Shown here piece after piece: positions 42,927 through 50,801 of a stretch of 64,000 nt of DNA. A model generated the notes under the pieces. The model saw only the letters and a list, made by a program, of their open reading frames with translations. It made no database searches and was not told the DNA's origin. Source of the stretch: Paenibacillus arenilitoris. Its GTDB lineage: Bacteria; Bacillota; Bacilli; Paenibacillales; Paenibacillaceae. The position numbers were made by a program, and so were the translations under genes. Position 1 is the stretch's first letter; each line of letters opens with the position of its first letter. The stretch covers positions 186,001 to 250,000 of the forward strand of contig NZ_JACXIY010000010.1 in assembly GCF_014705655.1 (NCBI RefSeq). Direction: 5' to 3'.

Positions 42927-43667
42927 ATGATTAAGGTAACGGTATGGAACGAGAACCGCCATGAGCGGAACAACCCGGCGGTCGGCGCGATCTACCCGGA
43001 CGGCATTCACGGCGCGATCGCCGGATTTCTGGCGGAGGCCGGGTTCGAGGCGGGCACGGCTACGCTGGATGAGCCGGAGCACGGCTTGACGGAGGACGTC
43101 CTGAACCGGACGGACGTCCTCGTCTGGTGGGGGCATCTCGCGCATCATGAAGTCGAGGATGCGATCGTCCTGCGGGTATACGAGCGCGTGCTGAAGGGCA
43201 TGGGTCTGATCGTGCTGCACTCGGGCCACGCGTCGAAAATTTTCGCGAAGCTGCTCGGCACGCCGACGGGCCAGCTGAAGTGGCACGAAGCGGACGAGAA
43301 GGAGCGGATATGGGTCGTCGATCCGGCCCATCCGATCGCCTCGGGGCTTGGCGAGTACATCGAGCTCCCGCAGGAGGAGATGTACGGGGAGCATTTCAAT
43401 ATTCCCGCGCCCGACCAGCTCGTCTTCGTCTCCTGGTTCGAAGGCGGCGAGGTGTTCCGCAGCGGCGTCACGTACCACCGGGGGCAAGGGAAAATTTTCT
43501 ACTTCCGCCCGGGACACGAGACGTATCCGACTTATTACAACAAAGAGGTTCAGCGGGTTATCGCGAACGGCGTCCGCTGGGCGGCGCCGAGCCGTACGGC
43601 CGAACCGGCCTACGGCAACGCGGCTCCGCTCGAGCCGATCGGGGCGAAGAGGGGGAGCGGACGATGA
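42927..43667 (+). CDS. thuA: ThuA-like protein (glutamine-amidotransferase fold)
   Basis: This 246-residue protein matches ThuA of the rhizobial trehalose/maltitol utilisation operon: [14 protein letters not shown] at the start, [37 protein letters not shown] and [13 protein letters not shown] near the end. ThuA-type proteins act with the ThuB dehydrogenase in a 3-keto-sugar pathway, probably as isomerase or keto-sugar processing enzyme; details differ by family. The next gene is a ThuB-like dehydrogenase overlapping by ATGA. GAAGGAG lies upstream of the ATG. The location downstream of a sugar importer supports a catabolic role. Confidence 0.88.
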   Translation: MIKVTVWNENRHERNNPAVGAIYPDGIHGAIAGFLAEAGFEAGTATLDEPEHGLTEDVLNRTDVLVWWGHLAHHEVEDAIVLRVYERVLKGMGLIVLHSGHASKIFAKLLGTPTGQLKWHEADEKERIWVVDPAHPIASGLGEYIELPQEEMYGEHFNIPAPDQLVFVSWFEGGEVFRSGVTYHRGQGKIFYFRPGHETYPTYYNKEVQRVIANGVRWAAPSRTAEPAYGNAAPLEPIGAKRGSGR

Positions 43668-44713
43668 GCAAATTCCGGATCGGACTGATCGGCCTCGGCG
43701 GCATGGCCGGCGAGCACATCCGCTGGATGAACGAGAATGGGCGCTTCGACGTCGTCGCCGTGAGCGACGTGTCCGAGAATGCTTTGGCCGCTGCAGGCGA
43801 TCGGCTTGGCATCGCGGCGGGCAAGCGCTATGCCGACTTTGCCGGACTCATCGAAGATCCGGACGTGGAGGCGGTCATCTCGGTTACGCCCAACAACGTC
43901 CACGCGGCGATTATCCGGGCCTGCCTGCAGGCGCGCAAGCCGTTCATGGCCGAGAAGCCGTTCACCCTCGATTTCGAGGAAGCGGCCGGGCTGCTGGAAT
44001 TATACGAGAATCGGCCGGTTCCGGCGATGATGGCTTTCACGTACCGCTACACGCCGGCGTACCGCTTCGCGAGGGAGCTCGTGCGGGAAGGGAAGATCGG
44101 CGACGTCCGCAGCTTCTCGATCCAGTATTTGCAGGGCTGGGGCGCGGCGCCGAACGACGTCCCGTATATTTGGCGGTTCGACAAAGCGGTGACCGGCACG
44201 GGAACGCTGGGCGACCTGGGCTCGCACATGATCGATATGGCGCGCTTCCTCTTCGGCGAATTCGAGGAGCTGTCGGCGCAGCTGCACACGATCATTCCGA
44301 AGCGCAAGGACCCCGCGACCGGGGAGCCGGTTACCGTCGAGGTCGACGATTTCGCCAGCTTCCAGGCGCGGATGGCGGACGGCGCGATGGGCGTCTTCCA
44401 GACGACGCGCAACGCCGTCGGTTCGGGCAACCAGCATGAAGCTTCGATTTACGGAGACACCGGCACGATCCACGCGTCGACGTTAAATCCGGACCGGCTG
44501 ATCTGGATCCGCGAAGAGGCGCCCGGCCAGTTCGTCCGATCGGAGATCGACGTGCCGCAGCGCTGCAGGGTGAAGCAGTATGAGGATTTCGCGGCCTTGC
44601 TCGAAGGCGGCTCGCCGGACGGGCTGGCCGGGTTCATGGACGGCTACCGCAACCAGCAAGTGCTGGACGCCGTCGTCCGGGCAAGCGAAGCCAAGACTTC
44701 TGTTCGTTTATAA
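43664..44713 (+). CDS. Gfo/Idh/MocA-family dehydrogenase (ThuB-like)
   Basis: This 349-residue NAD(P)-dependent sugar dehydrogenase has the N-terminal Rossmann motif [13 protein letters not shown], the family's EKP motif ([10 protein letters not shown], with the catalytic Lys) and the C-terminal [14 protein letters not shown] helix with its His/Asp. ATG 43664 overlaps the thuA stop (ATGA) and has GGGGGAG upstream. By analogy with ThuB it would oxidise C3 of a disaccharide or sugar derivative taken up by importer 3. A strong terminator follows, so it is the last gene of the operon. Confidence 0.9.
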   Translation: MSKFRIGLIGLGGMAGEHIRWMNENGRFDVVAVSDVSENALAAAGDRLGIAAGKRYADFAGLIEDPDVEAVISVTPNNVHAAIIRACLQARKPFMAEKPFTLDFEEAAGLLELYENRPVPAMMAFTYRYTPAYRFARELVREGKIGDVRSFSIQYLQGWGAAPNDVPYIWRFDKAVTGTGTLGDLGSHMIDMARFLFGEFEELSAQLHTIIPKRKDPATGEPVTVEVDDFASFQARMADGAMGVFQTTRNAVGSGNQHEASIYGDTGTIHASTLNPDRLIWIREEAPGQFVRSEIDVPQRCRVKQYEDFAALLEGGSPDGLAGFMDGYRNQQVLDAVVRASEAKTSVRL

Positions 44714-44730
44714 TGATGTCGTTGATTAAT

Positions 44731-44770
44731 GCCCGGTATGTCCGATCGTCGGATGTGCCGGGCTTTTTTT
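44731..44770 (+). terminator. Intrinsic terminator of the importer 3 operon
   Basis: GCCCGG pairs with CCGGGC, and an inner TCCGA pairs with TCGGA, followed by seven T residues. Confidence 0.9.
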
Positions 44771-44827
44771 CAACTATAAGGATGTATTGGTTTCTCTATA
44801 CTGGGTTTATATTTCAATGCGAAACGT

Positions 44828-44907
44828 GTGCTGTCCCGCCATAGGACGGCACAGAACAGAGCTGCGTGAATGCACAGCTAACGGTTCGTGCGGAGCGACA
44901 GCCGTTA
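44828..44907 (+). other. Three consecutive hairpins, possible structured RNA or remnant
   Basis: GTGCTGTCC/GGACGGCAC (44828-44852, one G-T pair), AGCTG..TG/CACAGCT (44860-44879, bulged) and TAACGGTT/AGCCGTTA (44879-44907, one wobble) follow one another with almost no spacer. No open frame with a ribosome site covers them. Whether they form an RNA or are a decayed repeat cannot be decided here. Confidence 0.3.
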
Positions 44908-44990
44908 ACGCTTGGGCGAATGCGGCTTGCGTGCGATTATGATGGAAGGATAGGACCATCGGCTGCAGTCGCCGTATAGGATAGCGGGCG

Positions 44991-45176
44991 TAATTTCAAA
45001 AACTGAAACTATTTTCGTTTAAGTGGCCTTCCGCGGACGTTTAGTCGCAAAAATTGAAACTAGACCGCCTCATTCCGTCATTTGCGTCTGGTCATCCGGC
45101 GTTTAGGTTCAATATTTGAAATGATTACCTCTTTGAGGGCGGGCCCAAAGCGATTAATTTCGGTTTTTGAGACTAG
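44991..45176. repeat. Array of four dyads (element D), divergent copy
   Basis: Dyads lie at 44991-45012, 45041-45063, 45103-45125 and 45154-45176, with spacers AAAAC, AAAAT, ATATT and GTTTT. The arms are more diverged than in B and C, the ATATT-type unit is third instead of second, and no GGCTGTCTC hairpin flanks the array. It lies between the importer 3 operon and csoR. The stretch from 45177 to 45332 shows nothing else recognisable. Confidence 0.75.
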
Positions 45177-45332
45177 GGGTGTCTCCCGAATGCTCCTCTT
45201 GGGTCGCTAGCTCGAATGGAGCTGGCTTTCACACGGACACAGTCTGCTGCGACAGCCGCTAATGGCAAAGCGGCCCTGAGACGCTCCGGTTCCTTGATCG
45301 GTCAAGGTTTTCCTTATTGCGCAAAAAACAAT

Positions 45333-45361
45333 TTGACTTTTACACCGGGGGGGTATATTTT
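45333..45361 (+). promoter_or_regulatory. csoR promoter with G-rich copper operator
   Basis: TTGACT (45333-45338) is followed by TACACCGGGGGGGTAT (45341-45356) and a TATATTTT -10 region. A G-run flanked by TAC/GTA in the promoter spacer is typical of CsoR binding sites and implies autoregulation. Confidence 0.6.
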
Positions 45362-45394
45362 TTAAGAAGCAAAACCGAAAGGAGGCGGACGTCA

Positions 45395-45745
45395 ATGAGC
45401 GAACATACGGATAGGCACGAAGCGGCCGCTCATGCGGATGCCGCATGCTGCGGGACGGAGGAAACGGGGAGAAAGAGCCATCACTCGGAGAAGGATAAGA
45501 GCAGCCTGATCAAGCGACTTAACCGGATCGAGGGGCAAATCCGCGGCGTGAAGGGCATGATCGAGAAGGATACGTACTGCGACGACGTGCTTAATCAGAT
45601 CGCATCCGTCCAGTCCGCCCTGAACGGCGTCGGCAAGCTCCTGCTCGAGCACCATATGCGAAGCTGCGTGGTGGAACGGCTGCAGGAAGGGGACACCGAC
45701 GTACTGACGGAACTGATGACGACGATGAATAAATTAATCAAATAA
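45395..45745 (+). CDS. csoR: Copper-sensing transcriptional repressor CsoR
   Basis: This 116-residue protein belongs to the CsoR/RcnR family of all-helical repressors. The copper ligands are in place: C62 (TYCDDVL), H87 (LEHHMRS) and C91, the Cys-x24-His-x3-Cys spacing of CsoR. A His/Cys-rich N-terminal tail (residues ~1-32) precedes the core. Copper(I) binding releases it from DNA, inducing copZ and copA. AAAGGAGG lies before ATG 45395; the longer open frame upstream starts inside the promoter. A terminator separates it from copZA. Confidence 0.93.
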   Translation: MSEHTDRHEAAAHADAACCGTEETGRKSHHSEKDKSSLIKRLNRIEGQIRGVKGMIEKDTYCDDVLNQIASVQSALNGVGKLLLEHHMRSCVVERLQEGDTDVLTELMTTMNKLIK

Positions 45746-45769
45746 GGGCAAGTCTAAGAAACAACGGGA

Positions 45770-45795
45770 GGGCAGCGGCGATGCTGCCCTTTTTT
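45770..45795 (+). terminator. Intrinsic terminator after csoR
   Basis: GGGCAGC and GCTGCCC form a perfect 7-bp stem with a 6-base loop, followed by six T residues. Confidence 0.88.
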
Positions 45796-45806
45796 GTCGT
45801 TTACCC

Positions 45807-45865
45807 ATACGGTACGGGGGTATCCTAAAAAGTTGTTGACTCTATATAGGGGGTAGGGGTATAAT
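45807..45865 (+). promoter_or_regulatory. copZA promoter with CsoR operators
   Basis: TTGACT (45836-45841) and TATAAT (45860-45865) are 18 bp apart, and the spacer contains ATAGGGGGTAGGGGTAT. Upstream, ATACGGTACGGGGGTAT (45807-45823) matches 15 of 17 positions of the B. subtilis copZA CsoR operator (ATACCCTACGGGGGTAT). Confidence 0.75.
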
Positions 45866-45922
45866 TAGGTCACAAGGTTGAGCCATGCGATCAACCAATC
45901 GATCATAAGGAGTAGATGAATC

Positions 45923-46123
45923 ATGAACCATATAACGCTGCAAGTGAAAGGCATGAGCTGCGGGCATTGCGTGAACGCGATCGAGGGCGCGCTTCGGGAG
46001 ATCGGCGCGGAAGGCAAGGTCGATCTGGCGAGCGGCACGGTGGACGTTACTTACGAGCCCGCGCAAGTGAGCATAGAAGCCGTGAAGGAAGCGATCGAGG
46101 AGCAAGGCTACGACGTCGCGTAA
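45923..46123 (+). CDS. copZ: Copper chaperone CopZ
   Basis: This 66-residue single heavy-metal-associated domain has the metal motif GMSCGHC (C13, C16) and the ferredoxin-like beta-alpha-beta pattern ending EQGYDVA. It binds Cu(I) in the cytoplasm and hands it to the N-terminal domains of CopA. AAGGAG precedes the ATG. It is the first gene after the CsoR-regulated promoter, 26 bp before copA. Confidence 0.94.
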   Translation: MNHITLQVKGMSCGHCVNAIEGALREIGAEGKVDLASGTVDVTYEPAQVSIEAVKEAIEEQGYDVA

Positions 46124-46149
46124 ACGGCGGCTTAAAGGAGTGAGCGGCA

Positions 46150-48588
46150 GTGGAAACGAGCGCAACGAACGAGAACAAGCAAGTGACCCTTCAAATTTCG
46201 GGCATGACCTGCGCCGCGTGCGCGAACCGGATCGAGAAGGGATTGAATAAGGTGGAGGGCGTCTACGCCGCGAACGTCAACTTCGCGCTGGAGAAGGCCA
46301 GCATCACGTACGATTCGAAGGTTGTCGGTATCGGCAAGCTGGAGGAGAGCATCGAGAAGCTCGGCTACGGCACGTCGAAGGAGACGGCCGATTTTCAAAT
46401 CGAGGGCATGACCTGCGCGGCTTGCGCGAGCCGGATCGAGAAAGGGCTAGGCAAGCTGCCCGGCGTGACGGGCGCATCGGTCAATCTGGCGATGGAGACG
46501 GCGCGCGTGCACTATTCCCCGGGCGAAGTGACCGTTCAGGATATGGAAAACAAGGTTCGGCAGCTGGGCTATAAAGCGATTGCGAAGTCGGAAGGCGAGA
46601 AGGGCGGCGACCATCGGGAGAAGGAAATCCGGCATCAGAAGCGGGTGCTGCTGCTATCGGCGCTGCTGTCCCTTCCGCTGCTTTGGAGCATGGTCTCGCA
46701 TTTCGCGTTCACATCGTGGATCTACGCCCCGGAGCTGTTCATGAATCCGTGGTTCCAGCTCTTGCTGGCCACGCCCGTCCAGTTTTACGTCGGCAGGCAT
46801 TTCTACGCCGGCGCGTACAAGGCGCTTCGGGGCGGCAGCGCCAACATGGACGTCCTCGTATCGCTCGGGACGTCGGCCGCGTACTTTTACAGCTTATATC
46901 TTACGCTCGAATGGTTCTCGCAGGGCGCCCCCGCGCATCACGGTCCGTCCCTGTATTACGAGACGAGCGCGGTGCTCATTACGCTTGTCGTCATGGGCAA
47001 GCTGTTCGAGTCGCTCGCCAAGGGACGCACGTCGGAAGCGATCAAATCGCTCATGGGCTTGCAGGCCAGAACGGCGCTCATCGTCCGCGACGGCGGGGAG
47101 CTGTCCGTCCCGGTGGAGGAAGTCGTCCCAGGCGACGTCGTGCTCGTGAAGCCGGGCGAGAAAATTCCGGTCGACGGAGAGGTGCTCGAAGGCGCATCGT
47201 CGGTCGACGAGTCGATGCTGACGGGCGAGAGCATTCCCGTCGGGAAGAAGCCGGGCGATGCCGTCATCGGCGCGACGATCAACAAGAACGGCATGCTTCG
47301 CGTCAAGGCGACGAAGGTCGGCAAGGAGACGGCGCTTGCGCAGATCATTAAAGTCGTGGAGAAAGCGCAAGGGTCGAAAGCGCCGATCCAGCGGGTCGCG
47401 GATGTCATCTCCGGCATTTTCGTGCCGATCGTCGTCGGGATCGCCATTGCCGCCTTCGCGGTCTGGTTCTTGTTCGTGACGCCGGGCGACTTCGCCGAAG
47501 CGCTGGAGAAAGCGATCGCGATACTGGTCATCGCTTGCCCTTGCGCCCTCGGGCTGGCGACGCCGACCTCCATCATGGCCGGCTCCGGCCGGGCCGCCGA
47601 GCTCGGCGTCTTGTTCAAGGGCGGCGAACATCTGGAGACGACGCATAAGATCGACGCGGTCATTCTCGATAAGACGGGCACGGTGACGAAGGGCAAGCCG
47701 GAATTGACCGACGTGCTGACGGAAGGCGACGAAGAGGCGTTCCTAAGGCTAGTGGGCGCCGCGGAGAAAAACTCGGAGCATCCGCTGGCGGAAGCGATCG
47801 CGGCGGGCGTTCGGGCGAGAGGCATTCCGCTTCCGGAGACGGAAGCGTTCGAAGCGATTCCCGGCTTCGGCATCAGGGCGGTCGCGGAAGGCAAGGACCT
47901 GCTGATCGGCACGCGCCGGCTAATGGAGAAGTTCGGCGTGGACGCCGGCGCGGCCTACGAGGCGATGGCCCGGCTTGAAGAAGCCGGCAAGACGGCCATG
48001 CTTGTCGCAATCGATAACCGGTACGCGGGGATCGTAGCCGTCGCGGATACGGTCAAGGAGACGTCGAAGGCGGCGATCGGCCGGCTGAAGGAAATGGGCA
48101 TCCAGGTTATTATGATCACGGGCGACAACGAACGGACGGCCAAAGCGATCGCGGACCAAGTCGGCATCGAGCATGTGCTGGCGGAAGTTCTTCCGGAAGG
48201 CAAGGCGGAGGAAGTGAAGAAGCTGCAGGCCGCCGGCAAGAAGGTCGCCATGGTCGGCGACGGCATTAACGACGCGCCGGCGCTCGCTACGGCGGACGTC
48301 GGGATGGCGATCGGCACGGGCACCGACGTGGCGATGGAGGCGGCCGACGTGACGCTCATGCGCGGCGACCTGTCGAGCATTCCGGACGCCATCTATATGA
48401 GCCGCAAGACGATGCGCAATATTAAGCAAAATTTGTTCTGGGCGCTCGGTTATAACACGCTCGGCATACCAATCGCGGCGATCGGTCTGCTCGCCCCGTG
48501 GGTCGCGGGCGCCGCGATGGCGCTCAGCTCGGTATCCGTCGTGCTGAACGCCCTTCGCCTGCAGCGGGTCAACGTACGACACAAATAG
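46150..48588 (+). CDS. copA: Copper-exporting P1B-type ATPase CopA
   Basis: This 812-residue ATPase exports Cu(I). Two N-terminal metal domains carry GMTCAAC (C21/C24 and C89/C92). The membrane part has eight predicted helices with the CPC metal site (C463, C465), and the cytoplasmic domains show TGES (actuator), DKTGT with phosphorylated D507, SEHPLAEA (ATP binding) and GDGINDAP (hinge). The terminal helices hold the NALRL motif. It starts with GTG 46150 after an AAAGGAG, 26 bp after copZ. The two metal domains are the usual Bacillus-type arrangement. Confidence 0.95.
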   Translation: METSATNENKQVTLQISGMTCAACANRIEKGLNKVEGVYAANVNFALEKASITYDSKVVGIGKLEESIEKLGYGTSKETADFQIEGMTCAACASRIEKGLGKLPGVTGASVNLAMETARVHYSPGEVTVQDMENKVRQLGYKAIAKSEGEKGGDHREKEIRHQKRVLLLSALLSLPLLWSMVSHFAFTSWIYAPELFMNPWFQLLLATPVQFYVGRHFYAGAYKALRGGSANMDVLVSLGTSAAYFYSLYLTLEWFSQGAPAHHGPSLYYETSAVLITLVVMGKLFESLAKGRTSEAIKSLMGLQARTALIVRDGGELSVPVEEVVPGDVVLVKPGEKIPVDGEVLEGASSVDESMLTGESIPVGKKPGDAVIGATINKNGMLRVKATKVGKETALAQIIKVVEKAQGSKAPIQRVADVISGIFVPIVVGIAIAAFAVWFLFVTPGDFAEALEKAIAILVIACPCALGLATPTSIMAGSGRAAELGVLFKGGEHLETTHKIDAVILDKTGTVTKGKPELTDVLTEGDEEAFLRLVGAAEKNSEHPLAEAIAAGVRARGIPLPETEAFEAIPGFGIRAVAEGKDLLIGTRRLMEKFGVDAGAAYEAMARLEEAGKTAMLVAIDNRYAGIVAVADTVKETSKAAIGRLKEMGIQVIMITGDNERTAKAIADQVGIEHVLAEVLPEGKAEEVKKLQAAGKKVAMVGDGINDAPALATADVGMAIGTGTDVAMEAADVTLMRGDLSSIPDAIYMSRKTMRNIKQNLFWALGYNTLGIPIAAIGLLAPWVAGAAMALSSVSVVLNALRLQRVNVRHK

Positions 48589-48616
48589 GGTTCAAGGAAA
48601 GGAATGGGCAATTCGG

Positions 48617-49528
48617 ATGAAGAACAATAAATGGCTCCCGCTCGTCTCGCTTCTGCTGATCGTCGGCCTGTTGGCCGCCTGCGGCCGGGCTTCGGAAAGA
48701 AATAACGAGCCGGCAGCCGGGCATGAAGGGCACGGCGGGCAAGCCGCGAATAACGGCGATGGCGCCGGAAGCGCCGGAGGCGGCGGACACGGCGATCATG
48801 GCGGCGGTACGCAGGAAACGGGCGGCAAGGCAAGCGGCGGCGTAAATGCGACCTTCGGCTTCGTCTCCGGCGCTGCGAAGGCGAACGAGGAATCGGAATT
48901 AACGATTCGAATTACCGGAGAGGACGGCGAGCCGATCAACGATTTCGAGGTCAGTCATGAGAAGCTGCTTCATCTGATCGTCGTGAACCACGATTTGTCG
49001 TTCTTTAACCACATTCATCCCGATTACGTGGGAGAGGGCAAGTTTACGGTGAAAACTTCCTTTCCGGCGGGCGGGGCGTACAAGGTTTTCGCCGATTTTA
49101 TCCCGTCCGGCGGCAGCAGCGAAACGATTAGCGAGTGGATCGACGTGGAAGGCGAGGAAGGGAAGCATGCCGCTATTGCGCCCGACGCGAAGCTGGTGAA
49201 GGAGGCCGGCGGCAAGGAGATCGAGCTCGCCATGAGCGGCGCGAAGCCGGGCGAAGAGACGAAGCTGACCTTCACGATTCGCGACGCGGCGACGAAGGAA
49301 GGCATCGACGACCTGGAGCCTTACCTCGGGGCCGTAGGCCACGTCGTCATCCTGTCGGACGACGCGGAGAGCTATCTCCATGTCCATCCGCTGGACGAGG
49401 CCGCGACGGGGCCGACCGCGGAATTCGCGACGGCGTTCCCGCGCGGCGGCGTCTATAAGATTTGGGGACAATTCCAGCATGAAGGAGAAGTGATCACCGT
49501 GCCGTTCGTCGTCGAAGTGAAATCCTAG
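48617..49528 (+). CDS. His-rich lipoprotein with two HxHP domains, candidate extracytoplasmic copper binder
   Basis: This 303-residue lipoprotein has a signal peptide ending LLAAC (Cys22), then a Gly/His-rich linker (HEGHGG, GHGDHGG; residues ~36-65). Two related beta-rich units follow, each with a conserved His-x-His-Pro: FNHIHP (~residue 132-137) and LHVHP (~255), each then having a GGxYK(V/I) strand. It lies 28 bp after copA on the same strand, so it is probably copper-induced and may buffer or receive exported copper outside the membrane. I do not recognise a named family; the metal role is inferred from histidines and location. Confidence 0.75.
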   Translation: MKNNKWLPLVSLLLIVGLLAACGRASERNNEPAAGHEGHGGQAANNGDGAGSAGGGGHGDHGGGTQETGGKASGGVNATFGFVSGAAKANEESELTIRITGEDGEPINDFEVSHEKLLHLIVVNHDLSFFNHIHPDYVGEGKFTVKTSFPAGGAYKVFADFIPSGGSSETISEWIDVEGEEGKHAAIAPDAKLVKEAGGKEIELAMSGAKPGEETKLTFTIRDAATKEGIDDLEPYLGAVGHVVILSDDAESYLHVHPLDEAATGPTAEFATAFPRGGVYKIWGQFQHEGEVITVPFVVEVKS

Positions 49529-49572
49529 GTCTCCCCATTGAACGAGAATGCTCCAACCCGACCTGATGGACC

Positions 49573-49920
49573 TTACTTCTGCTTGACGATTACAATTCCA
49601 ACGGCAATAACGCCTAGTCCCGCCCAAGTTTTCCAGGTGGGAATTTCCTTCATGAACCAGTATCCCATCCATACGGAGATCAGAACTTCCATACATTTCG
49701 CGATGATTAGAACATACCCTAGTTGAGGGATGGCTTTTAAGCCGAATTTCACCCCATATCCGATGCACAAGTTAGCGGCTAAAAAGATAGGCAGCATCAT
49801 GAGTTGAAATTTGAGCGTGGACCAAAAATGGGGATCGATATGTTTGCTTTGATAAGAAAAAATGATATTGATGCAGGCCAATCCGGCGAACATGAGTGCA
49901 AAGCTGTATATGTAAAACAT
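49573..49920 (-). CDS. Small four-helix membrane protein, DMT/SMR-like
   Basis: This 115-residue protein is almost wholly hydrophobic with four predicted helices (~2-20, 36-58, 66-88, 96-113). The last has the GLGVIAVGIVIVK pattern seen at the C-terminus of small drug/metabolite (DMT, EamA half) transporters, and YWFMKEIPTWKTWAG precedes it as in that superfamily. GAGGAGG lies 6 bases before the ATG. Its base composition is less GC-rich than its neighbours, suggesting recent acquisition. Substrate unknown; it may act as a homodimer. Confidence 0.75.
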   Translation of the reverse strand: MFYIYSFALMFAGLACINIIFSYQSKHIDPHFWSTLKFQLMMLPIFLAANLCIGYGVKFGLKAIPQLGYVLIIAKCMEVLISVWMGYWFMKEIPTWKTWAGLGVIAVGIVIVKQK

Positions 49921-49951
49921 AGCATCCTCCTCGGCGAAACGGTTGGCTTTA

Positions 49952-50044
49952 ATGTTTCACGAAGCCAACAATTTTATCCGAGTGCAGGATGAACAAGCCT
50001 ATGTATGGCCGGATCTTATTGACGGAGAAAGGAGCGAGGACTGA
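49952..50044 (+). pseudogene. Possible remnant: 30-residue 3' end of a lost gene
   Basis: A short open frame reads MFHEANNFIRVQDEQAYVWP and ends DLIDGERSED just at a terminator stem (50041-50077). It has no ribosome site and an in-frame stop soon upstream, but its composition looks like the C-terminus of a real protein. I read it as the tail of a deleted gene; this is a weak call. Confidence 0.25.
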
Positions 50045-50084
50045 CTCCGACGATCAACGAGGATCCGCCGGAGTCAGCCTTTTC
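50041..50084 (+). terminator. Intrinsic terminator, plus strand
   Basis: CTGACTCCG and CGGAGTCAG form a 9-bp perfect stem over a 19-base loop, followed by CCTTTTCC. No intact plus-strand gene precedes it; it may belong to the remnant frame at 49952. Confidence 0.6.
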
Positions 50085-50095
50085 CTTCGTGCATG

Positions 50096-50251
50096 CTACA
50101 GCTGGCAGGAGCCGGGATAGCCGTCGGTTTCGGCGGCTTCCTCAGGATCCTTGAGGTTTTTGTCCTGCGGCATTTCCGCTACGATTTTCGGTTGATCGGC
50201 GGCCGCTTCCGCGCCTGCCCCCGTCCCCTTGACCGTTTGCTCGTTTTCCAT
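50096..50251 (-). CDS. Small disordered hypothetical protein, 51 residues
   Basis: This short frame starts MENEQTVKGTGAGAEAAADQ and ends TDGYPGSCQL. AGGAGG lies 10 bases before this ATG (another in-frame ATG sits only 1 base from it). It is rich in Ala, Glu, Asp and Lys, probably disordered, with one Cys near the C-terminus. It has no recognisable family. The strong ribosome site and clean frame support translation. Confidence 0.55.
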   Translation of the reverse strand: MENEQTVKGTGAGAEAAADQPKIVAEMPQDKNLKDPEEAAETDGYPGSCQL

Positions 50252-50363
50252 CCGAATCATGCCTCCTTTCGCGGGTGAATGGCGAACGGCTATAACCTTC
50301 CCGCATAAATCGCCCGGCACTCAGGTAAACTATGGCGGGTAGGATTGGAGGGAGATGGCAGCG

Positions 50364-50738
50364 ATGGCCGAAAAAAGTATTTTGGCGTTCTTCAATAGTC
50401 CCGAGCAAGCGGAAGAGGCGCTTAAGCAGCTCAAATCGCTGCGGATCGTCGATACGTCGCTTACCCGATTTGACGGGTATACGGGCGACGGGAGCGACCA
50501 TATCATGAATCCGATGACCGGCAATTTCGAGGATCTCGGCTACTTGACGCTAGGCGGGGATTTCATTGACCGCAATGCCGGCATTCTGGCCGCGGCCAGC
50601 GTCAGCGCAAGCGGGATGAGCGCGGGCGGGCCGGATAACCGGGTTACGGGGCGGGACATTTTGCTCACCGTCGTCATTAAGGAAGAGGACCATGAGCGGG
50701 CGATGCGGATCGTGCGCGATGCGGGCGCTTTGGTGTAA
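50364..50738 (+). CDS. Hypothetical protein with possible alpha/beta stress-protein-like fold
   Basis: This 124-residue protein starts MAEKSILAFFNSPEQAEEAL. The opening resembles small alpha/beta proteins in which a strand (SILAFF) is followed by a helix (PEQAEEALKQL). The C-terminal ILLTVVIKEEDHERAMRIVRDAGALV repeats that strand-helix pattern, suggesting a ferredoxin-like fold. A Gly/Ala/Ser-rich segment (ILAAASVSASGMSAGG) lies between. No catalytic motif is visible. ATG 50364 is preferred because GGGAG is 9 bases upstream. It ends at a bidirectional terminator. I do not assign a function. Confidence 0.65.
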   Translation: MAEKSILAFFNSPEQAEEALKQLKSLRIVDTSLTRFDGYTGDGSDHIMNPMTGNFEDLGYLTLGGDFIDRNAGILAAASVSASGMSAGGPDNRVTGRDILLTVVIKEEDHERAMRIVRDAGALV

Positions 50739-50750
50739 CGCCAACGTCAA

Positions 50751-50797
50751 AAAAAAGGAAACGCGGGATTCTGGTTGCGGAGCGCGTTTCCTTTTTT
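50751..50797. terminator. Bidirectional terminator with 15-bp perfect stem
   Basis: AAAAAAGGAAACGCG and CGCGTTTCCTTTTTT pair perfectly across a 17-base loop, giving T-runs on both strands between two convergent genes. Confidence 0.92.
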
Positions 50798-50801
50798 GTC
50801 A

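Noticed and set aside
42927..43667. ThuA-like gene as a DJ-1/PfpI protease
   Set aside because: It shares the glutamine-amidotransferase-like fold, but the conserved segments ([27 protein letters not shown]) are those of ThuA and lack the nucleophile-elbow Cys.
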